64,000 bases of DNA from the NCBI RefSeq assembly GCF_014642405.1, contig NZ_BMIN01000015.1:1-64000 (forward strand). Direction: 5' to 3'. The notes beneath the pieces were generated by a model that did no database searches, was not told the DNA's origin, and saw nothing but the letters and a program-made list of their open reading frames with translations. Both the position numbers and the translations under genes were made by a program. Source of the stretch: Pontibacillus salipaludis. GTDB taxonomy: Bacteria > Bacillota > Bacilli > Bacillales > BH030062. Of this stretch, positions 8,145 through 17,571 are shown one piece after another (position 1 is the stretch's first letter; every line of letters starts with the position of its first letter).

Positions 8145-9422
8145 TTAGAAAAACTTCTCTATTATGGAATGAACAGCTAAAAAACCAAACAAAACTATAC
8201 ACAACGTTAACACGACATTTGATAAAGTCTTGCTACGAAATTCAGAATCAATACGAGAAGAGTTTAATAGCCACAATAAGGTCCCTGAAAGGAAAGGCAT
8301 AAACAAAGCACCAAGTGCACCATATATAATTATTAGCTCGACTGGTTTGCCAAACAGTAATAAAAGCATAGGCGGAAAGGTCAGCCATATTAGATAAGCC
8401 CGGTACGCAGAATCTCGGTCAGACACTGGAGTATTTCGTTTTTCCTCAGATTTATAAAATGGACGTACGAAATCAGCAAACAAATAAGGTATTCCATTCC
8501 ACACTCCTAATAACGAAGAAAATGCAGCGGACCAAAAACCAATTAAAAACAACCAACGTAATAACGGGTTGAATTCACTCCCCATACGATCTGCTAACGT
8601 TATTAACCCTTGATCTCCGTCAATTGATATTCCAGTTCCGAATAAAAATTGACTGCCGATAATCAATAGCGCTAAGGTGAATAATGTTGTAATAAAGTAA
8701 GCAACCTTTGAATCAAGTCTCATAATACTCATCCATGAACTTCCCTTCCAGCCCTTCTCTTTAAGCCAGTAGCCGTAAGAAGCCATCGTAATCGTTCCCC
8801 CAACTCCACCAACAAGGCCTAGCGCAAGCATAAGCGATCCATCTGGAATGCGAGGTGCAAATCCTTCAATCATTAACTCGAATTCAGGAAGGAACAAAAG
8901 CGCGGTCCCAATAACGGTTACAAACATCACACCTATTAAAACCATCATCATTTTCTCAAAGAATCCATAGTGCCCCATCCATATCAATGCAAATCCTAGA
9001 AGTCCATGAATGATAGCCCAAGCCCATATAGGCAGACCAGGTAACATGGCGTTCATTGCCATTGCTGTTGCAGATGTTGCTGCAGCCCCATAAACAAATC
9101 CCCATACGATTATATAAATCCCAAAATATCCTGTAGTCCACTTTCCTAAAGAACGCCATCCCTGTAAGATTGTCTGACCTGAGGCAAGATTCCACCTACC
9201 AACACCTTCATTCAAGAAGTACTTTAATATAGCTCCAACAACAATAGCCCATATAAACGTGAGTCCATAGCCTGTCCCAGCAACAAGTGCGGCAACCAAG
9301 TCTCCGGTACCTACTCCTGTTGCAGCAGCTACAAACCCTGGGCCTACTTTTTTAAACTTCCCTACAAAGGTAGCAGGAGCCGTTATAAATTCTTCACTTT
9401 TTTGATTCACCTCGGTTTGCAA
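8145..9422 (-). CDS. Diverged Nramp-family transporter lacking the DPGN and MPH motifs
   Basis: A polytopic protein of about 425 residues with roughly 11 helices and the overall Nramp (PF01566-like) layout. In classical Nramp proteins helix 1 holds DPGN and helix 6 holds MPH, which bind Mn2+ or Fe2+. Here helix 1 reads TGVGTGDLVAAL and helix 6 reads ITMASYGYW, so the metal ligands are replaced. It may carry another ion, such as Mg2+ as in Nramp-related transporters, or another substrate. A TTG start at 9422 is chosen because AAAGGGG lies eight bases upstream; GTG at 9431 overlaps that site. Monocistronic, with its own terminator. Confidence 0.75.
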   Translation of the reverse strand: MQTEVNQKSEEFITAPATFVGKFKKVGPGFVAAATGVGTGDLVAALVAGTGYGLTFIWAIVVGAILKYFLNEGVGRWNLASGQTILQGWRSLGKWTTGYFGIYIIVWGFVYGAAATSATAMAMNAMLPGLPIWAWAIIHGLLGFALIWMGHYGFFEKMMMVLIGVMFVTVIGTALLFLPEFELMIEGFAPRIPDGSLMLALGLVGGVGGTITMASYGYWLKEKGWKGSSWMSIMRLDSKVAYFITTLFTLALLIIGSQFLFGTGISIDGDQGLITLADRMGSEFNPLLRWLFLIGFWSAAFSSLLGVWNGIPYLFADFVRPFYKSEEKRNTPVSDRDSAYRAYLIWLTFPPMLLLLFGKPVELIIIYGALGALFMPFLSGTLLWLLNSSRIDSEFRSKTLSNVVLTLCIVLFGFLAVHSIIEKFF

Positions 9423-9555
9423 TAAAAACACCCCTTTTATGTATCCGCTTTCAACTTAACTTCCATTTTCTTATAATTTTGTAAAAAATTCAATAATATC
9501 AGAAAATTTAGTCAGATACTCCCCTTTTTATGGTTTAGAGGCTATACATATACCA

Positions 9556-9596
9556 TAAAAATAAAGGCCATTCTCCCTAAGGAAAATAACCTTTAT
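9556..9596 (-). terminator. Terminator of the carA-carB-argF operon
   Basis: ATAAAGG (9561-9567) pairs with CCTTTAT (9590-9596), with partial inner pairing. On the minus strand it runs into TTTTTAT. It lies just downstream of argF. Confidence 0.7.
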
Positions 9597-9616
9597 ATTT
9601 TAATACTCTCATCTAT

Positions 9617-10549
9617 TTAAATTTCTTTTAATAAGTAATGAAGGATAGCTTTATGAACATGTAATCGATTCTCTGCTTGGTCAAAGACTATGGAATGTGG
9701 ACCATCCATTATTCCAGAAGACACTTCTTCTTCTCGATGAGCAGGCAAACAATGCATAAAGATAAAATCTTCTTTTGCAGCAGAACAAAGAGCCTCATTA
9801 ACTTGATAAGAAGCAAACACTCCTTCTCGCTCCTCTTGGAGGTCTTCTTGCCCCATGCTGGCCCAAACATCCGTCATCACTACATCAGCATTCTGTACGG
9901 CGAGCAAAGGGTCATGGGTAACCGACACATAGTCATTCGACAAAGCATTCATGACCTCTTCATGAGGTTCATAACCTGGCGGTGTGGCCACGCACAACTC
10001 CATCCCCATAGTGCTTGCCGCTTCGATTAAAGAATGAGCCATATTATTCCCGTCTCCAATATAAGCTACTTTCACAGACTGCAGAGGACCTTTCTGCTCT
10101 TCAATTGTCATCAAATCTGCCATCACTTGAGTAGGATGGTGCAAATCAGTTAGACCATTTATAACAGGTACAGTAGCACTCCCGGCAAATGTTTCGATCA
10201 TTTCATGAGAGAAAGTCCGAATCATGACCACGTCTACGTAACGAGAGATCACTTTTGCTGTATCCTCAACGGTTTCACCACGCCCTAGTTGAAGATCATC
10301 GGAATTTAAATACAACGCACTTCCTCCAAGTTGAAACATTCCCGCTTCAAAAGAAACCCTTGTACGTGTTGAAGCTTTCTCAAAAATCATTCCGAGCACT
10401 TTGCCTTCCAAATAAGGATGAGGAATTTGCTTTTGTTGCATGTCTTTTAAGTAGTGTGCTTGCTCAAGAACGGATTGAATCGTCTCATACGTCCACTCCC
10501 CAATCGTTAAGAAATCCTTTGTTTGACTAAGCTGATCTTTTACCTCCAT
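9617..10549 (-). CDS. argF: Ornithine carbamoyltransferase
   Basis: A 310-residue cytoplasmic enzyme joining carbamoyl phosphate and ornithine to give citrulline in arginine synthesis. The carbamoyl-phosphate loop STRTRVSFE, the HPTQVMAD motif and the ornithine-binding HCLPAH motif are all present, and length is normal for the family. The ATG at 10549 is preferred because GAGGAGG lies six bases upstream; the in-frame ATG at 10555 touches it. It is the last gene of carA-carB-argF, 13 bp after carB, so carbamoyl phosphate is made and used by products of one transcript. Regulation probably acts at the promoter before carA. Confidence 0.95.
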   Translation of the reverse strand: MEVKDQLSQTKDFLTIGEWTYETIQSVLEQAHYLKDMQQKQIPHPYLEGKVLGMIFEKASTRTRVSFEAGMFQLGGSALYLNSDDLQLGRGETVEDTAKVISRYVDVVMIRTFSHEMIETFAGSATVPVINGLTDLHHPTQVMADLMTIEEQKGPLQSVKVAYIGDGNNMAHSLIEAASTMGMELCVATPPGYEPHEEVMNALSNDYVSVTHDPLLAVQNADVVMTDVWASMGQEDLQEEREGVFASYQVNEALCSAAKEDFIFMHCLPAHREEEVSSGIMDGPHSIVFDQAENRLHVHKAILHYLLKEI

Positions 10550-10562
10550 AATCATCCTCCTC

Positions 10563-13500
10563 TTATTTGATTACCGCCTTCACATTAAACTGGTGATAGT
10601 GTTGCAATGAGTGAACCTCATAATCAGGAACTTCTGGTTCTAACTGAGTAAGAGCAAGTTGATCGATGTGTGTAAAGCACGGTAAGCCATATTTCGTAGC
10701 TAACGCCCGAACGTGATACCCTAATCTCATCTTGTCTCGACCTTTTGTAGGCGTACAATATACCATTTGTATGAAACCTTGCTCTATTAACGTTTCAACC
10801 TCACTAACGTTCCTTGTTACTCGCTGTATCGGCAACCCCAACCCTTCAATATAATCCGCTGTGCCAGGTGTGCCATATAACGTCACTCCTCTTTCCACAA
10901 ATGCAGTCAGGGAATGTAAGCGATCTGTTCGATCAATAGAGCTGAATGAACAAAGGAGACCTCCTTCAGTTGGTAACAGCATAGAAACGGCCTTCCCCAT
11001 TGCTTCCGCTTCTGTATAAGCTAAGCCTAAGTTTTCTCCGGTAGATTTCATTTCTGGACCTAAGAAATGGTCAACTCCACCTAACTTTCCATTGGAAAAG
11101 GCCGGGGCTTTAACTGAGAAGAAGTTAGGTTCCTCTAACAACCCTAATTCATGGTGTAGGTCACTTAGCGGAGTTCCAAGTTGTACCTGAACCGCCCACT
11201 CAATGACTGGCATGCCTGTAACTTTGCTTAAGATCGGCACTGTTCTGGATGCACGAGGGTTTACCTCAAGAGCATAGACAGTCCCATTCTGTATAACGAA
11301 CTGAATATTTATGATTCCTACAATGCCTTGGTCCTTCGAGATCTTCTCTGTGATTTCAACCATTTGCCTTTTTTCTTCATGAGTCACAGATATTGGTGGA
11401 AAAATGGTGGTACTATCACCGGAATGAACACCTGCCCGTTCGATGTGTTCAAAAATCCCTGGAATAATGACGTTTTCACCATCACTAACCGCATCGAGTT
11501 CATACTCTTTACCGTCTTTATATTCATCTAAAATCATCGGCCAGACTCGATCAGAAGAAACCTGCAGCTGTTCAATATAAGAAGCCAGATCTTCTTCAGA
11601 TCTTAAAATATGCATGGATTCCCCACCAATGACATAAGAAGGTCTTACAATCAACGGATAGGAGAGATTCGTAGTAATGCGCTTCATTTCTTCAATACTA
11701 TAGGCAAATGCTCCTTCTATAGCCGGGAGCCCCAATTTCTTCAGCGTTTGATAAAATAAGTTTCGATCCTCCATGCTAGCGATAGTATTGACGCTTGTTC
11801 CAGCTATCTTCACTCCATATTCACTCAACTCATTTGCTAGATTAATAGCAGTCTGTCCCCCGAATTGAATAAACACCTGACTGACTTTCTCTTTCTCAAT
11901 GACAGACAGAACATCCTCCACAGCAAGAGGCTCAAAGTATAAACGGTCTGCAATTGAATAATCCGTACTTACGGTTTCTGGGTTATTGTTCATTACAATA
12001 GTTTTTACACCATTTGCTCTTAAAGCTTGCGTAGCATGGACAGAGCAATAATCAAATTCAATTCCCTGTCCAATGCGAATCGGGCCTGATCCAAGTACAA
12101 GCGCTTTCTCCTCTTTTTCGTATGGAACTTCGTCGCTCCCTGTCCAAGTAGAATAATAATAAGGCGTAACCACTTCAAATTCCCCCGCACAGGTGTCCAC
12201 TTGTTTATAACCTGGATACACACCAGTCATTTTCCTCATATTCCTAAATTCTTCAAGGGTCATATTCAAACTGGTAGAAATCCATTGATCACTAATGTTC
12301 GCACGCTTTAATTCCCAAAGTTGAGCTACAGACAAAACACCTGACCCTTTAACACTGTTCTCAAGCCTTACAATTGTTTCGATTTTCTGTAGAAACCAAG
12401 GATCAATATGGGTTATTTCATGTAAGAACTCTATCGAATACCCTCTGTTCATGGCTTCAGCTATTAAAAACAAGCGTTCGTCCGTGGGATGGGCGACTAG
12501 CTGTTGGAGTTGGTCATTCAAAAGATGATGATAATTTTCTGAAGTCAAGCTGAACTGGTTTAACTCAAGGGAACGAATCGCCTTGTTACATGCTCCTTCA
12601 AACGTTCGATCCATTGCCATCACTTCACCAGTTGCCTTCATCTGTGTATTCAACGAACGGTCTCCATTCGTGAACTTATCAAAGGGAAAGCGAGGCATTT
12701 TGACAACGATATAATCGAGAGCTGGTTCAAATGCAGCAAACGTTCTTTCTGTAATTGGATTCTCGATTTCATCTAAGTGATAGCCAATAGCACATTTTGT
12801 CGCAATTCGAGCAATCGGAAATCCAGTGGCTTTAGATGCTAGTGCAGACGACCGACTTACCCGAGGATTCACTTCGATTACTTTATATTCATCAGAATAA
12901 GGATCTAGCCCAAATTGAATGTTGCACCCTCCTACAATATTTAAAGAACGTATGACTTTAATGGAAGCATCTCTCAACTTCTGATATTGACGGTCTGACA
13001 ACGTTTGAGAGGGAGCCACTACTATGGAATCTCCTGTATGAACCCCGACGGGATCAAGATTTTCCATATTACAGACAATCGTACATGTGTCATTCGCATC
13101 TCGTATGACTTCGTATTCTACCTCTTTCCATCCAAGAATGCTTTCTTCAAGCAGCACTTGACTGATCGGACTTGCGTTCAGTCCAGACCTTACAACGTCT
13201 GCTAGCTCTTCTTTGTTACGGGCAATCCCACCCCCTTCTCCTCCTAATGTATAAGCAGGTCGGATAATGAGCGGGAAACCGATAGCTTCTGCAAATTCAA
13301 AAGCTTCTTCAAACTTATGGATCCTAGTTGATTGAGGAATGGGTTCGTCAATTTCAATCATGAGATCTCGAAATAAATCCCTGTCTTCCCCTCGCTTGAT
13401 GTTGGCTACAGAAGTCCCTAACACTTCAACGGAATAACGGTCTAATACTCCTGCTTCTTTTAAATTGATTAGTAAATTTAAAGCCGTTTGCCCACCGAGG

Positions 13501-13766
13501 GTCGGTAAGATTCCATCTGGTGCTTCTTTCTCTATAATCTTCGTAACAGTATGGACATCCATGGGTTCGATATAAACTTCATCCGCCATTATGGGATCCG
13601 TCATAATGGTTGCAGGGTTACTGTTTACTAATATGACCTTAATCCCCTCTTCTTTAAGTGCCAGACAAGCTTGTGTGCCTGAATAATCAAATTCAGCCGC
13701 CTGCCCAATCTTTATAGGGCCTGATCCAAGTACAAGTACTGTTTTTAAATCTTCACGAAGCGGCAT
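10563..13766 (-). CDS. carB: Carbamoyl-phosphate synthase, large subunit (arginine-type)
   Basis: A 1067-residue enzyme making carbamoyl phosphate from bicarbonate, ammonia and two ATP. It shows the duplicated ATP-grasp architecture: [10 protein letters not shown] near the start and [10 protein letters not shown] near residue 555 open the two synthetase halves, and the C-terminal allosteric domain covers about 930-1067. The ATG at 13766 has AAAGGAG at good distance. It overlaps the end of carA by 14 bp, suggesting translational coupling. Placement with argF and ARG-box-like sites points to the arginine-specific enzyme rather than the pyrimidine one. Confidence 0.93.
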   Translation of the reverse strand: MPLREDLKTVLVLGSGPIKIGQAAEFDYSGTQACLALKEEGIKVILVNSNPATIMTDPIMADEVYIEPMDVHTVTKIIEKEAPDGILPTLGGQTALNLLINLKEAGVLDRYSVEVLGTSVANIKRGEDRDLFRDLMIEIDEPIPQSTRIHKFEEAFEFAEAIGFPLIIRPAYTLGGEGGGIARNKEELADVVRSGLNASPISQVLLEESILGWKEVEYEVIRDANDTCTIVCNMENLDPVGVHTGDSIVVAPSQTLSDRQYQKLRDASIKVIRSLNIVGGCNIQFGLDPYSDEYKVIEVNPRVSRSSALASKATGFPIARIATKCAIGYHLDEIENPITERTFAAFEPALDYIVVKMPRFPFDKFTNGDRSLNTQMKATGEVMAMDRTFEGACNKAIRSLELNQFSLTSENYHHLLNDQLQQLVAHPTDERLFLIAEAMNRGYSIEFLHEITHIDPWFLQKIETIVRLENSVKGSGVLSVAQLWELKRANISDQWISTSLNMTLEEFRNMRKMTGVYPGYKQVDTCAGEFEVVTPYYYSTWTGSDEVPYEKEEKALVLGSGPIRIGQGIEFDYCSVHATQALRANGVKTIVMNNNPETVSTDYSIADRLYFEPLAVEDVLSVIEKEKVSQVFIQFGGQTAINLANELSEYGVKIAGTSVNTIASMEDRNLFYQTLKKLGLPAIEGAFAYSIEEMKRITTNLSYPLIVRPSYVIGGESMHILRSEEDLASYIEQLQVSSDRVWPMILDEYKDGKEYELDAVSDGENVIIPGIFEHIERAGVHSGDSTTIFPPISVTHEEKRQMVEITEKISKDQGIVGIINIQFVIQNGTVYALEVNPRASRTVPILSKVTGMPVIEWAVQVQLGTPLSDLHHELGLLEEPNFFSVKAPAFSNGKLGGVDHFLGPEMKSTGENLGLAYTEAEAMGKAVSMLLPTEGGLLCSFSSIDRTDRLHSLTAFVERGVTLYGTPGTADYIEGLGLPIQRVTRNVSEVETLIEQGFIQMVYCTPTKGRDKMRLGYHVRALATKYGLPCFTHIDQLALTQLEPEVPDYEVHSLQHYHQFNVKAVIK

Positions 13767-14832
13767 GTGCATTCTCCTTTACCAACTGAATAAACTCTTT
13801 GAGGATGAAGCTCGTGTCAGAGGGGCCTGCATGAGCTTCTGGATGAAACTGAACCCCAAGGACCGGCAATCTTGTATGTACCATCCCTTCTACAGTGCGA
13901 TCATTTACATTTAAATGAGTGGCTGTAAATGACGTATGAACTAAACTACTTTCCATCACTTCATATCCATGGTTTTGAGAAGTTATATAGACTTTATTTG
14001 TCTTTAAATTTTTTACCGGATGATTCCCACCTCTATGTCCGTAATGAAGTTTAGTTGTAGAAGCTCCGTGAGACAGTGCCAAAAGTTGATGCCCTAAACA
14101 AATACCAAGGCAAGGGTAACTCTCACTTAGTTTCTTGATCGTTGGATAATAGTAAGATAATTCTTCCGGATTACCGGGTCCATTGCTAAAAAGGACACCA
14201 TCAGGATTTAATGAAGAAATCCATTCATAAGAGGAAGAATAAGGAACAACAGTAACCCTACACCCTTCAGCTTGGAGACTAGTTCGAATTGATTTCTTAT
14301 ATCCGTAGTCCACAATCACAATATGAGGAGACCCCCCTTCGAAATAGACTGAACTCTTAACAGAAACCTCTTCAACTAGAGTGTGTTGCTTATGTGTAAA
14401 GAATGGCTTAGCCACCTGCTCATGGATAGAAGAAACAATTTTCCCTCTCATTGTGCCTTCTTTTCGAATGATTTTAACAAGCGCACGTGTATCAATATTC
14501 ACCAACCCACTTATGTTGTACTTATTCAAATAATCTACAAGAGAACTTTGAGATTCATAGTGACTCGGGATGTCGCACGCCTCTCCAAACACAGCCCCAG
14601 ATAGTGCGTGGATTTCACTTTCACCATCCACGTCATTTATTCCATAGTTGCCTATAAGAGGATAGCAAAAGACAATAATTTGATCTGCATAAGAAGGATC
14701 AGTAAGAATTTCTTGATAACCTGTCATGCTCGTATTAAATACAACCTCACCCGTCATGTCTTGTGTACTTCCTACTCTAACTCCTTCAAAAAAAACCCCG
14801 TTCTCTAAGAGCAAATATCCTTTCTCTTTCAT
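13753..14832 (-). CDS. carA: Carbamoyl-phosphate synthase, small (glutaminase) subunit
   Basis: A 359-residue glutamine amidotransferase subunit that hands ammonia to CarB. The N-terminal half is the CarA-specific domain. The class I glutaminase half carries the nucleophile motif LGICLGHQ and the His-Glu pair in [11 protein letters not shown]. The ATG at 14832 follows an AAGAGGAGG ribosome binding site; the frame is open for a further 39 codons upstream but those overlap the promoter. First gene of carA-carB-argF. No other arg genes are adjacent, unlike B. subtilis where this trio follows argCJBD. Confidence 0.93.
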   Translation of the reverse strand: MKEKGYLLLENGVFFEGVRVGSTQDMTGEVVFNTSMTGYQEILTDPSYADQIIVFCYPLIGNYGINDVDGESEIHALSGAVFGEACDIPSHYESQSSLVDYLNKYNISGLVNIDTRALVKIIRKEGTMRGKIVSSIHEQVAKPFFTHKQHTLVEEVSVKSSVYFEGGSPHIVIVDYGYKKSIRTSLQAEGCRVTVVPYSSSYEWISSLNPDGVLFSNGPGNPEELSYYYPTIKKLSESYPCLGICLGHQLLALSHGASTTKLHYGHRGGNHPVKNLKTNKVYITSQNHGYEVMESSLVHTSFTATHLNVNDRTVEGMVHTRLPVLGVQFHPEAHAGPSDTSFILKEFIQLVKENAHAAS

Positions 14833-14912
14833 ACGCCGCCTCCTCTTAAACCTTATTCCAATCCCCTTAATATACATTTTTTTGTATAAAAAACAATTAA
14901 TAACTGCTTTAT

Positions 14913-14950
14913 TACGAATTATTATACATAATAATAAATTAATATACAAT
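14913..14950 (-). promoter_or_regulatory. car-arg operon promoter overlapped by two adjacent ARG-box-like sites
   Basis: On the minus strand a -35 box TTGTAT (14949-14944) and a consensus -10 box TATAAT (14926-14921) are separated by exactly 17 bp. The site at 14930-14913, TATGTATAATAATTCGTA, matches the 18-bp ArgR/AhrC consensus TNTGNATWWWWATNCANA at all but one defined position. A second, weaker box (three mismatches) occupies 14950-14933, 2 bp away, giving the side-by-side arrangement typical of ARG boxes. The boxes cover the -35 and -10, so arginine-dependent repression by an ArgR/AhrC-type regulator is expected. Confidence 0.82.
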
Positions 14951-15090
14951 TAGTTTTCAGATTTTTTAATAACTTTTTCACATCGATTTTTATGTTAGTC
15001 CCTGTTATCAAAAAAAAGATCTAATACGAAAAAACTTTCATTAGGGGGCATAAGAGAAGCATAAATGAGCTAGCAGTGAAGAAGTACAAA

Positions 15091-15127
15091 AAAAGAGCAC
15101 GTTCTGGGTATCAGAATGTGCTCTTTT
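15091..15127. terminator. Terminator downstream of the AtpE-like gene
   Basis: AAAAGAGCACGTTCTG (15091-15106) pairs with CAGAATGTGCTCTTTT (15112-15127) with one G-T pair and a 5-nt loop, with A/T tracts on both sides. It ends just after the stop of the AtpE-like gene at 15131. Confidence 0.9.
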
Positions 15128-15130
15128 CAT

Positions 15131-15544
15131 TTAGCTTCCTGTAGTTGTCATCGTTGCAACACCGGCGATAATCGGAAAAGCCATTAACAACGGAAGACAA
15201 ACCATGAAGAGCATACGTAACTTTTCTTTTGCTTGTTTATCTGCGTCCCCCATAAGACTGAGGTAAGTTTTGAAGACATGGCCTCCATTAATCACTGTAA
15301 TGATCGCCACTAGAATGAGCGGCGTTACTGGATTAATAGTCGATTGTTCAAGATTGATAAAACCAAAGACTACTAACACAATTGGAATCACTTCAACTAA
15401 GGCAACACCTATAAATAATTTCGTTTGAATCGATTGTAGGTTACCCGGCTTTTGAGCTACATCATGAAGAGCTTTTCTTGAAATAAAACTAATCCCCCCG
15501 GTAGCAATTAATACCGCAATAACAAAGAAATAAATCGGGTCCAT
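15131..15544 (-). CDS. Orphan four-helix membrane protein with an ATP synthase subunit c-like hairpin
   Basis: A 137-residue membrane protein with four predicted helices. Residues about 25-65 contain a polar loop (VAQKPGNLQ) and helix FIGVALVEVIPIV that closely resemble the loop and second helix of F-type ATP synthase subunit c, including the glutamate that carries protons. Two more helices follow, which normal 70-80-residue subunit c lacks. It is not in an atp operon. The ATG at 15544 has AAAGGAG upstream; an earlier in-frame ATG at 15610 lacks support. Function unknown; the similarity is by eye. Confidence 0.65.
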   Translation of the reverse strand: MDPIYFFVIAVLIATGGISFISRKALHDVAQKPGNLQSIQTKLFIGVALVEVIPIVLVVFGFINLEQSTINPVTPLILVAIITVINGGHVFKTYLSLMGDADKQAKEKLRMLFMVCLPLLMAFPIIAGVATMTTTGS

Positions 15545-15814
15545 CCTTATAACTCCTTTCCCCTGTAAAATGTATGTATATGCTCTTTCATTATACAAGA
15601 TCATTCCCATGTTCTTAACTGGAAATTAGATTAAGTAAGACAGATGAACCGTCTTATGCCACCTTATTTTCTACTATTGAAAATAGTCACAATCAAACAA
15701 GAAGTGTCACCCCCACGCACACGCTTTTTGGTAGATTTTTTACAGTTTTCAAAGGAAATAAGACTTATATTGGAGAACGTTTTATAAAGAGGCAATTTTT
15801 AAGGAGGAACTACA

Positions 15815-16252
15815 ATGTTTCAAATGAATGGTGTATTTATTCCCGTTACAGATATCGAACGATCCAAGAAATGGTACGAAACTATTCTCGGATTAATCAA
15901 GGTAGATGAATGGAAAAATGGTTCTGACCATGGAGTGGGGTATATTTTTTCGGAAGGAAACACGGGCCTTGCTTTAATTGAAGTAGAAGAACCTCAGTCT
16001 ACTTCATTTACAAGAAAAGGGGCTCACCCAAACGTCTACTTCAATTTTTCCAGTGACGATATTAAGGGAGACTATCAAAGATTACTAGACAAAAACGTTA
16101 TGACTACTCCGATTCAACACTCTGAAGAGGTTAGCATGTTTGATTTTAAAGACCCTGACGGAAATTCGTTTAGTGTGGTGCAGGAAGCCCCTCAATCTCC
16201 CTATCACGAGAATCATATAAAGGAGCTCCAAAGGCAACATTCCAAGTATTAG
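15815..16252 (+). CDS. VOC family protein (glyoxalase/bleomycin resistance fold)
   Basis: A 145-residue one-domain VOC protein. The first half starts VFIPVTDIERSKKWYE and the second ends FKDPDGNSFSVVQE, both standard for the fold. The ribosome binding site is AAGGAGG. It has no operon partners. Such proteins include metal-dependent lyases, isomerases and drug-binding proteins, and nothing in the sequence or context tells which. Confidence 0.8.
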   Translation: MFQMNGVFIPVTDIERSKKWYETILGLIKVDEWKNGSDHGVGYIFSEGNTGLALIEVEEPQSTSFTRKGAHPNVYFNFSSDDIKGDYQRLLDKNVMTTPIQHSEEVSMFDFKDPDGNSFSVVQEAPQSPYHENHIKELQRQHSKY

Positions 16253-16403
16253 TAAGAGCCCATCCTCCCCCGAAAAGTGGTCACAATTTATCAATGACGA
16301 ACAAAAGAACTTTTTTATTTGGTGATCTTTCTATGTGTAACTCTTCTCAACCATTAAAGTTAACAAATTTGTCACTGTTCTAGACAGTTCCTTAGTGAAT
16401 CTT

Positions 16404-16436
16404 TCGTTCATTTTCGCTATACTCGAAAATGAACGA
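16404..16436. promoter_or_regulatory. 13-bp perfect inverted repeat upstream of the DUF420 gene
   Basis: TCGTTCATTTTCG (16404-16416) pairs with CGAAAATGAACGA (16424-16436) around the 7-nt loop CTATACT. The loop contains a -10-like TATACT (16418-16423). There is no T-run, so it is not a terminator. It lies 25 bp before the start codon. It could be an operator embedded in the promoter or a hairpin in the leader. Confidence 0.55.
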
Positions 16437-16460
16437 TTTATCTAAGAGAGGTTGAGAGTC

Positions 16461-16991
16461 TTGCAAATTGAGAAAAATTTCAACTATGTACCGTGGGTTG
16501 TAGGCCTATCCATTGCCATTAACGCCATTGTCGTAGCCCTTTTATTTATACCAAAAATCGATAGCAGCTCAAGCTTTGATATTACCATACTGCCTCTTGT
16601 AAATGCTGTCTTAAACTCGTTTACAACGGTCTTCTTGTTCGCTGCTTTATTTATGATTATCCGCAAAAATGTAAAATGGCATAAACGCTTTATACTTGCT
16701 GCCTTTACGTCAACGGCTCTGTTCCTAGTTTCGTACCTCACCTATCACTCTATGGCGAGCTCTACATCTTTTGGCGGAGATGGAATCATTCAGTACGTTT
16801 ACTACTTTATCCTAATTACTCATATTGTTTTGGCAGCTGCCATCGTGCCACTGGCCTTGCTTACACTTTTCCGTGGACTTGCCATGAAAGTTGACAAGCA
16901 CCGTAAAATTGCACGTTGGACGATGCCTTTGTGGCTATATGTTAGTATTACCGGCGTAGTTGTGTACTTAATGATATCTCCTTATTATTAG
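16461..16991 (+). CDS. DUF420 membrane protein, CtaM/YozB-like (terminal oxidase assembly)
   Basis: A 176-residue membrane protein with five or six helices and histidines in membrane segments (KWHKRF, LTYHSMA, LITHIV, DKHRKIARW). This is the pattern of DUF420 proteins such as B. subtilis YozB and S. aureus CtaM, which are needed to mature heme-copper terminal oxidases. A TTG start at 16461 is chosen because AGAGAGG lies ten bases upstream; a TTG at 16452 is too close to it. No oxidase genes are nearby. The family call is fairly firm; the role is taken from relatives. Confidence 0.72.
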   Translation: MQIEKNFNYVPWVVGLSIAINAIVVALLFIPKIDSSSSFDITILPLVNAVLNSFTTVFLFAALFMIIRKNVKWHKRFILAAFTSTALFLVSYLTYHSMASSTSFGGDGIIQYVYYFILITHIVLAAAIVPLALLTLFRGLAMKVDKHRKIARWTMPLWLYVSITGVVVYLMISPYY

Positions 16992-17029
16992 GCAATGTCA
17001 TATAATCCTCCTTATTCACAACAAACGAA

Positions 17030-17517
17030 GTAGAGATATTTTAGCTGAAAGGGGCCGTTACGTTTATAAGTGCTTGGGATTGCTCGGGGACAACTCGCTT
17101 TCCTGCGGGGAACTGGGAAGCCTCCTCATTCGCTACGCTCACTGCGGGGTCTTCCCTAAGCTCCTTTTCCCGCGGGAGTCTCGCAGTCCCCGAGCAATCC
17201 CTGGCTATGAAGAGGTGAACGGGCCCGCAGATCGTACCAGGAGGTCTAAAATCACCCTATATGGCATGTTTTCGTTCACCCTTATATGGCAAAGATGGGC
17301 CTGGAAACTGCGAGACTCCCGTGGGCAGAAGAGCCTAGGTGAGACCCCGGAAGACGGCTTGCCGGCTGAGGAGACTCACCAGCTCCCCACAGGAAAGCGA
17401 GTGGTTTCCAGGCCCGCCTTACGCTGAACTAACGCGAACGAAAACATTCTCTCAGCTTCGAGTCTTCAACGATGCTGGCACAAATATTGTTTAGACAATA
17501 ACAACATTAAATGTTAC
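17030..17517. repeat. Composite inverted-repeat element, copy 1
   Basis: This noncoding stretch holds two opposed palindromic units. Unit 1A spans 17076-17201 and is closed by a perfect 16-bp stem (17076-17091 with 17186-17201). Unit 1B spans 17297-17415 and is closed by GGGCCTGGAAAC with GTTTCCAGGCCC. Both share core motifs CTCGCTTTCC, GCCTCCTC-like, GGGGTCT and GGGAGTCTCGCAGT, but in opposite orientation. The 95-bp spacer contains a TATGGCATG motif also found in copy 2. A right-hand tail CTCTCAGCTTCGAGTCTTC recurs in the other copies. The ends look worn: no clear terminal repeats are left. It lies between the convergent DUF420 and rsgA genes. Confidence 0.88.
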
Positions 17518-17530
17518 TAGATATTATTAT

Positions 17531-17567
17531 AAAAAAGTCAGCTTCCTAAAAGGAAGCTGACTTTTTT
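17531..17567. terminator. Terminator of the rsgA-like gene
   Basis: AAAAAAGTCAGCTTCCT (17531-17547) pairs perfectly with AGGAAGCTGACTTTTTT (17551-17567) around a 3-nt loop. It works on the minus strand after rsgA and may act on both strands. Confidence 0.92.
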
Positions 17568-17571
17568 ATGA

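Noticed and set aside
9423-9560. Metal-sensing riboswitch upstream of the Nramp-like gene
   Set aside because: No conserved riboswitch core could be recognised in the AT-rich leader.
13753-14949. Longer carA start at 14949
   Set aside because: That start would lie inside the -35 box and ARG boxes; the ATG at 14832 has a proper ribosome binding site.
15131-15544. A true ATP synthase subunit c gene (atpE)
   Set aside because: Length is nearly double, helix 1 lacks the glycine-rich pattern, and no other atp genes are near.
17074-17427. 117-codon plus-strand ORF inside repeat copy 1
   Set aside because: It lies wholly in the palindromic element, its composition follows the GC-rich repeats, and it has no ribosome binding site. 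The same applies to ORFs at 36757-37044 (copy 2) and 59368-59649 (copy 3).
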